Assembly: GCF_000720765.1 (NCBI RefSeq)
Contig: NZ_JODC01000015.1
Location: forward strand, 62,001-126,000
Length of the DNA: 64,000 bases
From: Streptomyces sp. NRRL S-646
GTDB lineage: Bacteria; Actinomycetota; Actinomycetes; Streptomycetales; Streptomycetaceae
Reading direction: 5' to 3'
Shown: positions 49,986-59,168 of the stretch, piece after piece
Layout of the letters: each line of letters begins with the position of its first letter
Numbering within the stretch: position 1 is the stretch's first letter
Program-made: the position numbers and the translations under genes
The notes under the pieces: generated by a model
What the model was told of the DNA's origin: nothing
Database searches by the model: none
Seen by the model: only the letters and a program-made list of their open reading frames with translations

Positions 49986-50777
49986 GTGCTCTCTCGCCTC
50001 ACACGTCCCCAGGCCCTCGCTGTCTGCGCCCTGCCCGTCGTGGCGCTGGTCGCCACCGCGGTCTTCGCGCCGCTGCCGTTCTCGCTGGCGCAGCCCGGCC
50101 TGACGGCGAACGTGCTCGGGGACAACAAGGGCACTCCGGTGATCACGATCTCGGGGGCGAAGACGCGGCAGACGAGCGGGCAGCTGCGGATGACGACGAT
50201 CGAGGCGACCAACCCGGACGCGCATGTCTCGCTGGGCGATGTGATCAGTGCCTGGTTCGCCACGGACCGCGCCGTCATGCCGCACGACTCGGTGTATCCG
50301 AGCGGCGAGTCCACCAAGGAGATCGAGCAGCACAACAGCGCGCAGATGAAGCAGTCCCAGAACGCGGCGACCCGGGCCGCCCTGGACTATCTGCACCTCA
50401 GCGACAAGAAGGTCAAGGTCACGCTGAAGCTCGCCGACGTGGGCGGCCCCAGCGCCGGGCTCCTGTTCACCCTCGGCATCATCGACAAGCTGGACGGGAA
50501 CGGCAGCGGCGGCGACCTCACGGCCGGGCGCACCATCGCCGGTACGGGGACCATCGACGGCGACGGGACGGTCGGTGCGGTCGGGGGAGTGGCTTTGAAG
50601 ACACAGGCCGCGCGCCGGGACGGCGCGACCGTCTTCCTCGTCCCGAAGGCCGAGTGCTCCGACGCCAAGTCCGAGCTGCCCAAGGGCCTGCGGCTGATTC
50701 CGGTGACCACGCTCAAGGGCGCGGTGAACTCGCTGGTGGCGCTGGAGTCGGGGAAGGGTTCCGTGCCGAGCTGCTGA
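49986..50777 (+). CDS. Membrane-anchored Lon-like (S16) protease domain protein without PDZ domain
   Basis: Encodes 263 residues from a GTG. One N-terminal membrane segment (about 9-27, ALAVCALPVVALVATAVF) is followed by a YlbL/Lon proteolytic domain. Ser156 in VGGPSAGLLF and Lys205 in VGGVALKTQAA form the Ser-Lys dyad. YlbL-type proteins usually carry a PDZ domain between the anchor and the protease and are about 340 residues; here that domain is missing. The sequence between residues 80 and 140 is a short strand-helix segment. It follows the racemase by 42 bases but need not share its function. Confidence 0.85.
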   Translation: MLSRLTRPQALAVCALPVVALVATAVFAPLPFSLAQPGLTANVLGDNKGTPVITISGAKTRQTSGQLRMTTIEATNPDAHVSLGDVISAWFATDRAVMPHDSVYPSGESTKEIEQHNSAQMKQSQNAATRAALDYLHLSDKKVKVTLKLADVGGPSAGLLFTLGIIDKLDGNGSGGDLTAGRTIAGTGTIDGDGTVGAVGGVALKTQAARRDGATVFLVPKAECSDAKSELPKGLRLIPVTTLKGAVNSLVALESGKGSVPSC

Positions 50778-50818
50778 CCCGGCCCTTTGGAGGCGGACCG
50801 GCTCAGCAGGGCGCTGGG

Positions 50819-51253
50819 TCAGGTGTCCTCCAGTGGGTGCTGCCAGCGCAGGCCCGGGAACCGGGCGAAGTCGCGGTCGGCGGAGTAGAAGATGGCGCCT
50901 GCTTCGATGGCGAGGGCCGCGAGGTAGGCGTCCTGAACGAGGTTGCCGCGAGCGCCCGCCTTGCGGCACAGCCGCTCGAAGATCTCCCAGTGACGGGGGC
51001 CCTCGATCAGGGGCACGGAGGTCGGTGCGTCCCGCAGGACCTGCACGAATTCCAGAGCGGCGTCTATCGGCGCCGGATCGCGATAGATCCGGGAATGCGT
51101 CACGATGCGCAGGAAACTGCTGAGGACCACCGAGCTGAGGCCGATGGGCTCGTCGCCCTGGAGTCGCTCGGTGAGCCACGGGTTATACGCCTCATGCTCA
51201 TCGAGGTCCTTGCGGAAGGCGTACACCAGGACGTTCACGTCGCAGAAGATCAC
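50819..51253 (-). CDS. vapC: VapC-type PIN-domain toxin
   Basis: Encodes 144 residues from a GTG overlapping the antitoxin stop by four bases. PIN acidic residues are visible: Asp5 in MIFCDVNVLVYAF, an acidic position in VQDAYLAALAIEAG and Asp in YSADRDFARFPGL. VapC toxins are tRNA- or rRNA-cleaving endoribonucleases. A longer upstream frame is a shadow of the antitoxin gene. All motifs look intact. Confidence 0.9.
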   Translation of the reverse strand: MIFCDVNVLVYAFRKDLDEHEAYNPWLTERLQGDEPIGLSSVVLSSFLRIVTHSRIYRDPAPIDAALEFVQVLRDAPTSVPLIEGPRHWEIFERLCRKAGARGNLVQDAYLAALAIEAGAIFYSADRDFARFPGLRWQHPLEDT

Positions 51254-51489
51254 TCGAGACCGTCCATGAGGTCGAGGAGCGCGGCGTTGTTGTCGAGATC
51301 GACACCGGGGCGCACCCCGCCGGTTCCGTAGGTGGGCAGCTTCGCGATGTTCTGCGCCGCCGCCACATCCCGTGCGAACGACGCCCGCAGTGCATCCTCT
51401 ATCACCGCACTGACCGTGACGCGTCTGCGCGCAGCCCGCAGCTTGGCTTGCTGGATCAGGTCCTCGGAGAGGTCGACAGTAGTCCTCAT
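51250..51489 (-). CDS. vapB: VapB-type ribbon-helix-helix antitoxin
   Basis: Encodes 79 residues. The N terminus MRTTVDLSEDLIQQAKLRAA is an RHH strand-helix, followed by RRRVTVSAVIEDALRASF. The acidic C terminus (DLDNNAALLDLMDGLE) should bind VapC. The stop is overlapped by the toxin start, so the two are coupled. A palindromic operator lies 20-57 bases upstream. Confidence 0.92.
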   Translation of the reverse strand: MRTTVDLSEDLIQQAKLRAARRRVTVSAVIEDALRASFARDVAAAQNIAKLPTYGTGGVRPGVDLDNNAALLDLMDGLE

Positions 51490-51508
51490 GCGTATGAGTG
51501 TAGATACT

Positions 51509-51546
51509 GCGCATCATGATGCGCCAGGGTGAATCGATGATGCGCC
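51509..51546 (-). promoter_or_regulatory. VapBC operator: palindrome plus repeated half-site
   Basis: A perfect 16-bp palindrome GCGCATCATGATGCGC lies at 51509-51524. The half-site ATGATGCGCC at 51516-51525 recurs at 51537-51546, exactly 21 bp away, two turns of the helix. This is a typical arrangement for cooperative autorepression by a VapB dimer. Confidence 0.7.
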
Positions 51547-51554
51547 GAGTTGAC

Positions 51555-52514
51555 CTACTTCACGAACCCCTCCGCCTTCATCCATTCCAAAGCCACCTGA
51601 TGCGGATCCTCCCCGTCCACATCCACCTTCGCGTTCAGCGTCCGCGCCACCGTGTTGTTCAGCCTCTTCGTCACGGGGTCGAGGACCCGCGCGATCGCCG
51701 GCCACTTCGTCAGTGCCTTGGTGTTGATCTCCGGTGCCACGTTGTAGTTGGGGAAGAACTTCTTGTCGTCCTCCATCACCGCCAGGTTCATGGACTTGAT
51801 GCGGCCGTCGGTGGTGAACACCTCGCCGTAGGTGCAGCTCCCCTTCTTCACCTGGGTGTAGATGATCCCGGTGTCCATCTGCGTGACGTTCTTCGCGGGC
51901 ACGCTCATCCCGTATGCCTTCTCCATGCCCGGCAGCCCGTCCGCCCGGTTGGCGAACTCGCTCTCCACGCACAGGGTCACGGCGCCTGGGTCCTTCTTGG
52001 CCAGCGCGGCCACGTCCGACAGTGTCCTGGTGCCGTACTTCTTGAAGTTCGCCTGGTTCATGGCCAGTGCGTAGGTGTTGTTGAGCTGCGAGGGCGGCAG
52101 CCAGGTCAGGCCGTTCTTGAGGTCCGCGTCGTGCACCGCCTGCCACTGCTTCTGCGGGTCGGGGATCGGCTTGCTGTTGCCCTGGTACGTGATCCAGGCG
52201 GTGCCCGTGTACTCGTACATGCCGTCCGCGTCACCGGACTTGACGGCTTCCCGCGCACCGATGGAGCCCTGGATGCCCGTGCGGTCGAGGACGTCCGCGC
52301 CGGCCGCCTGGAAGGCGATGCCCATCATCGCGCCGAGGATGAGCTGCTCGGTGAACTCCTTGGAGGTGACGGTGAGATGGGCGCCCTTGAGGGGTTCGCC
52401 CCGGGCGATGGAGCCGGGCTTGACGTCGTCGACCATGGGGGAGCCGCTCTGCAGACCGCAGGCCGACGCGGCCATCAGGACCGCGGTCAGCAGCAGGCAC
52501 GTACGCCCTCTCAC
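51555..52514 (-). CDS. Glycine betaine/choline-type substrate-binding lipoprotein (OpuCC/ProX family)
   Basis: Encodes 319 residues from a GTG overlapping the permease stop (GTGA). A short signal peptide ends in the lipobox AASAC with Cys21. The QAT-family fold begins LTVTSKEFTEQLILGAMMG and contains SGDADGMYEYTGTAWITYQG. The ligand should be a quaternary amine such as glycine betaine, carnitine or choline, used as an osmoprotectant or nutrient. It is the last of four coupled genes and its stop lies 66 bases from the VapB start region, on the same strand. Confidence 0.92.
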   Translation of the reverse strand: MRGRTCLLLTAVLMAASACGLQSGSPMVDDVKPGSIARGEPLKGAHLTVTSKEFTEQLILGAMMGIAFQAAGADVLDRTGIQGSIGAREAVKSGDADGMYEYTGTAWITYQGNSKPIPDPQKQWQAVHDADLKNGLTWLPPSQLNNTYALAMNQANFKKYGTRTLSDVAALAKKDPGAVTLCVESEFANRADGLPGMEKAYGMSVPAKNVTQMDTGIIYTQVKKGSCTYGEVFTTDGRIKSMNLAVMEDDKKFFPNYNVAPEINTKALTKWPAIARVLDPVTKRLNNTVARTLNAKVDVDGEDPHQVALEWMKAEGFVK

Positions 52515-53341
52515 GTCCCCACCTCCAACCCCCGGGGCCTGAGCAGGAGTTCCGCCAGCGAGGCCAGCCAGTCCACCAGCAGCGCCAGGGCGACCGTGAG
52601 GATCGAACCCAGCATCAGCACCGGCATCCGCTGTGTGGTGATGCCGGTCGTGATCAGCACGCCCAGGCCGCCGCCCCCGCCGAAGGTCGCCAGGGTCGCC
52701 GTGCCGACGTTCAGGACCAGTGCCGTACGGACGCCCGCGAGGATCAGCGGTACGGCCAGCGGGAGTTCGACCCTCGCAAGCACCCCCAGCGGGGACATGC
52801 CGATGCCGCGGGCCGCCTCCAGCAGCGTCGGGTCGTTCGCCTTCAGGCCGGCGATCGTGTTGGAGAGGACCGGGAGCACGGCGTAGATGATGATGCCGAT
52901 CAGGGCCGCCTTCGTGCCGGTGCCGAGCCAGATCACCAGCAGGGCCAGCAGGCCGATCGCCGGGGTCGCCTGGCCCATGTTGGCGATCGCCATCGCCACC
53001 GGGGTGCCTCTGCGAAACGCCCTGCGGGTGAGCAGGATGCCCAGCGGGATCGCGATGATCAGGACGAAGAAGGTGGAGATCGCGACGAGCTTGATCTGCT
53101 GCCAGAGGGCCTTCGACACCTGGCCGCCCGAGAGCGCGTTCTCGGAGATCGTGTCCAGGTCGGCCTGACGGAACCACAGCCAGGTCGCGAGCAGGACGGC
53201 GATGATCACGGCGGGCAGGAAGGTCAGCTTCTGCCAGGTGATGCGTGATTTCGGGGGACCCGGCGCCGGCGGCGGGGCCTCGGTCTCCGCCGGGGCCTCC
53301 TGTTCGGACTGCTCGGGTTCCTCCAGCTCGGGCGTGGTCAT
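52511..53341 (-). CDS. Quaternary-amine ABC transporter permease with acidic N-terminal extension
   Basis: Encodes 276 residues. Residues 1-38 are acidic and Pro-rich (TTPELEEPEQSEQEAPAETE) and precede the membrane core of six helices. The EAA-type loop is LEAARGIGMSPLGVLARVEL. Its ATG overlaps the ATPase stop by four bases and its own stop overlaps the lipoprotein start. It pairs with the shorter permease at 54566. Confidence 0.92.
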   Translation of the reverse strand: MTTPELEEPEQSEQEAPAETEAPPPAPGPPKSRITWQKLTFLPAVIIAVLLATWLWFRQADLDTISENALSGGQVSKALWQQIKLVAISTFFVLIIAIPLGILLTRRAFRRGTPVAMAIANMGQATPAIGLLALLVIWLGTGTKAALIGIIIYAVLPVLSNTIAGLKANDPTLLEAARGIGMSPLGVLARVELPLAVPLILAGVRTALVLNVGTATLATFGGGGGLGVLITTGITTQRMPVLMLGSILTVALALLVDWLASLAELLLRPRGLEVGT

Positions 53342-54573
53342 GCCTTGGTCACCCCGCCGGGGCCCTCCTGCTCGGCGTGTGTCTGGGCGGCCCGTAGCTC
53401 CTCCAGCTCGTGCTGGGCCTCCAGCGCCTCCAGCCGGTCCGCCTCCAGCAGCTCGTGCACGGAGTTCATGAGCGTCTCCATGTCGACGACGCCCTCGTAC
53501 TCGCCGCGCCGCCCGGTCACCGCGACCCGCCCCGCGTTGTCGGTCAGGACCGCCTCCAGGGCGTCCCGGAGCGTGGCGTCCCTGGTCACCGTGTCGTTCA
53601 CCAGCGTGCCCGCCCGGGCGAGCGAGCCCCGCGCGCGCATGAGGTCGCCGCGCCTGAGCCACTTGTAGGGGCGGCCGCGCTTGTCGAGCAGCAGGATCTC
53701 GTTGGTCCCGCTGCCGCGGAGCCGGTTGAAGATCTCCTGGAGCGGGTCGTCGAGGCTGACGGCCGGGTAGTCGGTGATCTCGACGTCCCGTACGCGCGTG
53801 AGGTTCAGCCGCTTCAGGGCGGCCCCCGCGCCCACGAACCCGGACACGAAGTCGTCCGCCGGGTTGGTGAGGATCGCCTCCGGGGTGTCGAACTGCGCGA
53901 TGTGCGAGCGTTCGCGCAGCACGGCGATGCGGTCGCCGAGCTTGATCGCCTCGTCGAAGTCGTGCGTGACGAACACGATCGTCTTGTGGAGCTCGTGCTG
54001 CAGCCTGATCAGCTCGTCCTGGAGATGGTCGCGGGTGATCGGGTCGACCGCACCGAACGGCTCGTCCATCAGCAGGACCGGCGGATCGGCGGCCAACGCC
54101 CGTGCCACGCCCACGCGTTGCTGCTGTCCGCCCGACAGCTGCCGCGGATAGCGGGCGCGGAACTCGACCGGGTCGAGACCGACCAGGTCGAGCAGCTCCT
54201 CCACCCGGTCCCGGATCCGCGCCTTGGACCAGCCGATCATCCTCGGTACGAGGGCGATGTTCTGGGCGACCGTCATGTGCGGGAAGAGCCCGGCCGACTG
54301 GATCGCATAGCCCACCTTGCGGCGCAGCTTGACCGGATCGATGTCGGTCACGTCCTCACCGTTGATCCGGATGCGGCCACCGGTCGGCTCGATCAACCTG
54401 TTGATCATCTTGAGCGTCGTCGACTTACCGCATCCGGACGGGCCGACGAAGATGACGAGCTCGCCCGCCTTGATCTCCATGTTGACGTTGTCGACGGCAG
54501 GGCTGGGGTTGCCCGGATACCGCTTGGAGAGGTTCTCCAGCTCGATCGTCGCCCCATGGGTGGCCTCAGGCAC
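53338..54573 (-). CDS. Quaternary-amine ABC transporter ATPase with CBS domains (OpuCA/ProV type)
   Basis: Encodes 411 residues from a GTG. Walker A is GPSGCGKSTTLKM (44-56), the signature is LSGGQQQRVGVARAL and Walker B is PVLLMDEPFGAVDP. Residues about 270-390 hold two CBS motifs (VSLDDPLQEIFNRLRGSG and ATLRDALEAVLTDNAGRVAV), which in OpuA-type transporters sense ionic strength or nucleotides. A Glu/Ala-rich helix ends the protein. The gene overlaps the upstream permease by eight bases. Confidence 0.93.
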   Translation of the reverse strand: MPEATHGATIELENLSKRYPGNPSPAVDNVNMEIKAGELVIFVGPSGCGKSTTLKMINRLIEPTGGRIRINGEDVTDIDPVKLRRKVGYAIQSAGLFPHMTVAQNIALVPRMIGWSKARIRDRVEELLDLVGLDPVEFRARYPRQLSGGQQQRVGVARALAADPPVLLMDEPFGAVDPITRDHLQDELIRLQHELHKTIVFVTHDFDEAIKLGDRIAVLRERSHIAQFDTPEAILTNPADDFVSGFVGAGAALKRLNLTRVRDVEITDYPAVSLDDPLQEIFNRLRGSGTNEILLLDKRGRPYKWLRRGDLMRARGSLARAGTLVNDTVTRDATLRDALEAVLTDNAGRVAVTGRRGEYEGVVDMETLMNSVHELLEADRLEALEAQHELEELRAAQTHAEQEGPGGVTKA

Positions 54574-55213
54574 GGATCCCCCTAGGAATGGTCATCCTTC
54601 CGATCAGGACGTACGCGGCGTCGAACAGCAGCGCGAGGACGATGATCCCGAGGGTGCCCGCGAGGACCTGGTTGAGCGCGTTCTTGCTGCCCAGTGAGCC
54701 GATGCCACGGAAGATCTCGTTGCCGAGGCCCGGCCCGGAGGCGTAGGCGGCGATCGCGGCGATGCCCATCAGCATCTGCGTCGAGACCCGGATCCCGGTC
54801 AGGATCGGCGGCCAGGCGAGCGGCAGCTCGACCCGCGCCAGCCGCATCAGCCGGGACATCCCGATGCCCCGCGCCGCGTCCACCAGCGACGGGTCGACCC
54901 CGCGCAGTCCCACGATCGAGTTCCGCACGATGGGCAGCAGCCCGTACAGCGTCAGCGCGATCACCGTGGGCGGCACGCCCAGGCCCACGACCGGGATCAG
55001 CAGACCGATCATGGCGAGCGAGGGAATGGTCAGAATGGTCGAGGTGGACGTGGTCGCGAGGCTGCCTGCCCATTCGCTGCGGTAGGTGACGATCCCGATC
55101 AGTACGCCGATCACGGTCGCCACGACCATGCACTGGAACACCGCGCTGGCGTGCTGGTAGGCGTCGGTGAGCAGCTGCTGGTGCCGGTTGCCCAAGTACT
55201 CCCAGAAGCTCAT
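54566..55213 (-). CDS. Quaternary-amine ABC transporter permease (short)
   Basis: Encodes 215 residues with about five membrane helices. The first is QCMVVATVIGVLIGIVTY, and the coupling loop reads VDAARGIGMSRLMRLARVEL, nearly the same as in the second permease. It is the first gene of the four-gene importer operon, which starts 21 bases downstream of the Lrp-type regulator gene on the same strand and may be read from that promoter too. Confidence 0.92.
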   Translation of the reverse strand: MSFWEYLGNRHQQLLTDAYQHASAVFQCMVVATVIGVLIGIVTYRSEWAGSLATTSTSTILTIPSLAMIGLLIPVVGLGVPPTVIALTLYGLLPIVRNSIVGLRGVDPSLVDAARGIGMSRLMRLARVELPLAWPPILTGIRVSTQMLMGIAAIAAYASGPGLGNEIFRGIGSLGSKNALNQVLAGTLGIIVLALLFDAAYVLIGRMTIPRGIRA

Positions 55214-55234
55214 TCGCTCACCCCCGGCCGTCGG

Positions 55235-56988
<1,754 letters not shown>

Positions 56989-57052
56989 GGCCTGTGCGAC
57001 GCCTGTGAATTCGTAGAACGTGCAACCAATGAACGGCGGTTGACGCTCTCAT

Positions 57053-57085
57053 GTCCTGTGGGTGCCAAGGGGGGACCCACAGGAC
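57053..57085 (+). promoter_or_regulatory. Strong hairpin before the TagC-like gene
   Basis: GTCCTGTGGGT (57053-57063) pairs perfectly with ACCCACAGGAC (57075-57085). It ends just before the ribosome binding site GGGGGAG (57087-57093) of the gene at 57098. It could be an operator, an RNA-level control element or the end of the hpd transcript; there is no T-tract. TTGACG at 57040 is a possible -35. Confidence 0.5.
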
Positions 57086-57097
57086 TCGGGGGAGCGC

Positions 57098-57967
57098 GTG
57101 ACCACTCCGACAGACCTCGCCGTACCGTCCGACCGCTGGCTGTGGCAGAAGGCCACGCTGAAGGAGCCGACGGTGCTCCAGTCGTTCGCGTTCGACGAGG
57201 CGCACAAGCACCTGTACGTCCTTCAGGTCACCGCCACCGGCCACGCGGCCGGCGACCTGTGCCTCAACCGGCTGGACTATCAGGGCAACCGGCTGGGCGC
57301 CATGCGGCTGAAGGGCTTCGGGCACGGCGTCAGCATGGGCGTCCAGCGCGACGCCGAGGACGGCTCCACCTGGATCTGGACCGAGGCCGACGCCGAGAAC
57401 GGCTACGGGCAGGGCGTCACCCGCTTCCACTTCAAGAACGCGGCCGTCCGCACCGGAGCGGACGTCAGGATCCGCAAACCCGTCCCGGGCTCCACCAACA
57501 ACCAGCCGTCCGTGTGCATGGCGTCCAAGCGCATCGCCGTCCGCTACCGCGACAAGGCGGGCAGGCCCCGCTACCGCATCTGGGACCTGGACGCCTTCAC
57601 CGCACACGACTACGGCAACCCGATCGCGGACATCGCCCAGACCGGCGCCCACCCCGACCCGGAGATCCCCTTCCAGGGCTACGCCCTGCACGGCGACTTC
57701 ATCTACCAGCTCGCGGGCACGGCCTACGACCCGAAGACCAACCCGGCAGCCAAGAAGGGCAACACGTACATCTCCAGCCTCGACATCACCACCGGCAAGC
57801 TGCTCCAGCGGCAGCGCACCGAAGCCGGGTACACGCTCACCCACCGCGAGCCGGAGGGTGTCGCCGTGCGCGGCGGCTCAGATCGGAAGGTGTACCTGGG
57901 CTTCGCCTCCGGGGAGCTCGGGGCGCGCCGCTTCTCGATCTTCGTCAAGGACGCCGAACAGCCGTAG
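57098..57967 (+). CDS. TagC-like/phage-receptor-binding-like beta-propeller protein
   Basis: Encodes 289 residues from a GTG with GGGGGAG upstream. Repeated strands with aromatic and Gly turns (KATLKEPTVLQSFAFDEAHK, GHGVSMGVQRDAEDGSTWIW, GYTLTHREPEGVAVRGGSDR) match the P68 receptor-binding/TagC-like propeller family often annotated as teichoic acid biosynthesis protein C. No signal peptide is seen, so a cytoplasmic or holin-like release is implied. No phage tail or teichoic acid gene is near. It is followed 30 bases later by the nitrile-hydratase-like genes. Confidence 0.75.
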   Translation: MTTPTDLAVPSDRWLWQKATLKEPTVLQSFAFDEAHKHLYVLQVTATGHAAGDLCLNRLDYQGNRLGAMRLKGFGHGVSMGVQRDAEDGSTWIWTEADAENGYGQGVTRFHFKNAAVRTGADVRIRKPVPGSTNNQPSVCMASKRIAVRYRDKAGRPRYRIWDLDAFTAHDYGNPIADIAQTGAHPDPEIPFQGYALHGDFIYQLAGTAYDPKTNPAAKKGNTYISSLDITTGKLLQRQRTEAGYTLTHREPEGVAVRGGSDRKVYLGFASGELGARRFSIFVKDAEQP

Positions 57968-57997
57968 CGGGAGACGGCCCAGCCGTAGGCTTGCCGC

Positions 57998-58279
57998 ATG
58001 GCCAGGATCAACGACGTGGGCGGCACGGAGGGCTTCGGCGCCGTCGACATCACCGACGACGCCCAGCCCTTCCACGCGGACTGGGAGGCCCGTGTCGTCG
58101 GGCTCCTCGGCGCCCTGCGCGCGCAGGGGATCTTCAACACGAACGAGTTCCGGGACGCCATCGAGTCGATGCCGCCCAGGGAGTACCTGGCGGCGTCGTA
58201 CTACGAGCGCTGGTTCGAGGCGATCTGCACCCTGCTGGAACGCAAGGGTGTCATCAAGCCGGGTGAGCTCGATGGCTGA
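57998..58279 (+). CDS. Nitrile hydratase-like beta subunit, N-terminal half
   Basis: Encodes 93 residues equivalent to the helical N-terminal part of nitrile hydratase beta: MARINDVGGTEGFGAVDITD, FHADWEARVVGLLGALRAQG and YYERWFEAICTLLERKGVI. In ordinary enzymes this is one chain with the C-terminal half; in thiocyanate hydrolase and toyocamycin nitrile hydratase the beta chain is split, as here. Its 3' end overlaps the next gene by eight bases. Confidence 0.88.
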   Translation: MARINDVGGTEGFGAVDITDDAQPFHADWEARVVGLLGALRAQGIFNTNEFRDAIESMPPREYLAASYYERWFEAICTLLERKGVIKPGELDG

Positions 58280-58568
58280 CGGCGACCGTTTCCCGCCGGG
58301 CACGGCCGTCCGCACCTTCCACCACGACCCGCCGCACCACACCCGACTGCCGCGGTACGCACGCGGCAAGCGGGGCGTCGTGGTCGAGCCGGAGGGGCGG
58401 GCGGAACTGGCCGACGTCAGCGCGCAGGGGCGCGGCGACGCGCCGGTCGAGCAGGTCTACGCGGTCCGGTTCGCGGCCCGTGACCTGTGGGGCGAGGGCG
58501 ACCACCACGTCGTACTGGACCTGTGGGAGAGCTACTTGGAAGCGGACGAAGAAGGTGCGGCCCGATGA
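58272..58568 (+). CDS. Nitrile hydratase-like beta subunit, C-terminal half
   Basis: Encodes 98 residues. FPPGTAVRTFHHDPPHHTRL, YARGKRGVVVEPEG and VYAVRFAARDLWG match the SH3-like C-terminal barrel of nitrile hydratase beta. The gene starts eight bases before the end of the N-half gene and its stop overlaps the alpha gene start (ATGA), so all three pieces should be made in step. Confidence 0.88.
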   Translation: MADGDRFPPGTAVRTFHHDPPHHTRLPRYARGKRGVVVEPEGRAELADVSAQGRGDAPVEQVYAVRFAARDLWGEGDHHVVLDLWESYLEADEEGAAR

Positions 58569-59146
58569 GCGGTGACCACTCCGACGCGACGATCGCGCAG
58601 CGGGTACGGCGCCTGGAGACCCTGCTGGAGGAGAAGGGGGTCCTGTCGGGCGCCAGGCTGGACGAGATCATCGACGCGTCCTTGACCGGGGCCTCGCCCG
58701 CCCACGGCGCGCGGGTCGTCGCCCGCGCCTGGACCGACGCGGACTTCAGGGCGCGGCTGCTGGCGGACGGCACCGCGGCGGTCCGCGAACTCGGCTTCAT
58801 GGAGGGCCCGTACCAGCGCCTGCGGGTCGTCGAGAACACGGACACCACCCACAACGTCATCGTCTGCACCCTCTGCTCCTGCTACCCGCTGCGCCTGCTC
58901 GGCCCGTCCCCGAGCTGGTACAAGTCCGAGGCCTACCGCTCCCGAGTGGTCCGCGAACCCCGGGCCGTACTGGCCGAGTTCGGCCTGGAGCTGCCCGCCG
59001 GCACGGAGATCACGGTGTGGGACTCCAGCGCGGAGACGCGCTACATGGTGCTGCCGCGCCGCCCGGAGGGCACGGACAACCTGGGCGAGGAACAGCTCAC
59101 GGCCCTGGTCACACGCAACGCACTGATCGGAACCGCGGCCGTCTGA
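58565..59146 (+). CDS. Nitrile hydratase alpha / thiocyanate hydrolase gamma-like catalytic subunit
   Basis: Encodes 193 residues. The metal-binding claw VCTLCSCY carries Cys101, Cys104, Ser105 and Cys106; Thr102 after the first Cys marks the cobalt rather than iron type. The helical N terminus (AQRVRRLETLLEEKGVL) and AETRYMVLPRRPEGT are standard. With the split beta chain the unit resembles ToyJKL and SCNase. The substrate is unknown: a nitrile, a thiocyanate or an isonitrile are possible. I saw no maturation protein (P14K/P47K-like) near. Confidence 0.9.
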   Translation: MSGDHSDATIAQRVRRLETLLEEKGVLSGARLDEIIDASLTGASPAHGARVVARAWTDADFRARLLADGTAAVRELGFMEGPYQRLRVVENTDTTHNVIVCTLCSCYPLRLLGPSPSWYKSEAYRSRVVREPRAVLAEFGLELPAGTEITVWDSSAETRYMVLPRRPEGTDNLGEEQLTALVTRNALIGTAAV

Positions 59147-59168
59147 CCTTCCGGCGGCTGTGGACGTC

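Noticed and set aside
57098..57967. Prophage tail gene
   Set aside because: The propeller is phage-receptor-like, but no capsid, portal, terminase, holin or integrase gene is in the window.
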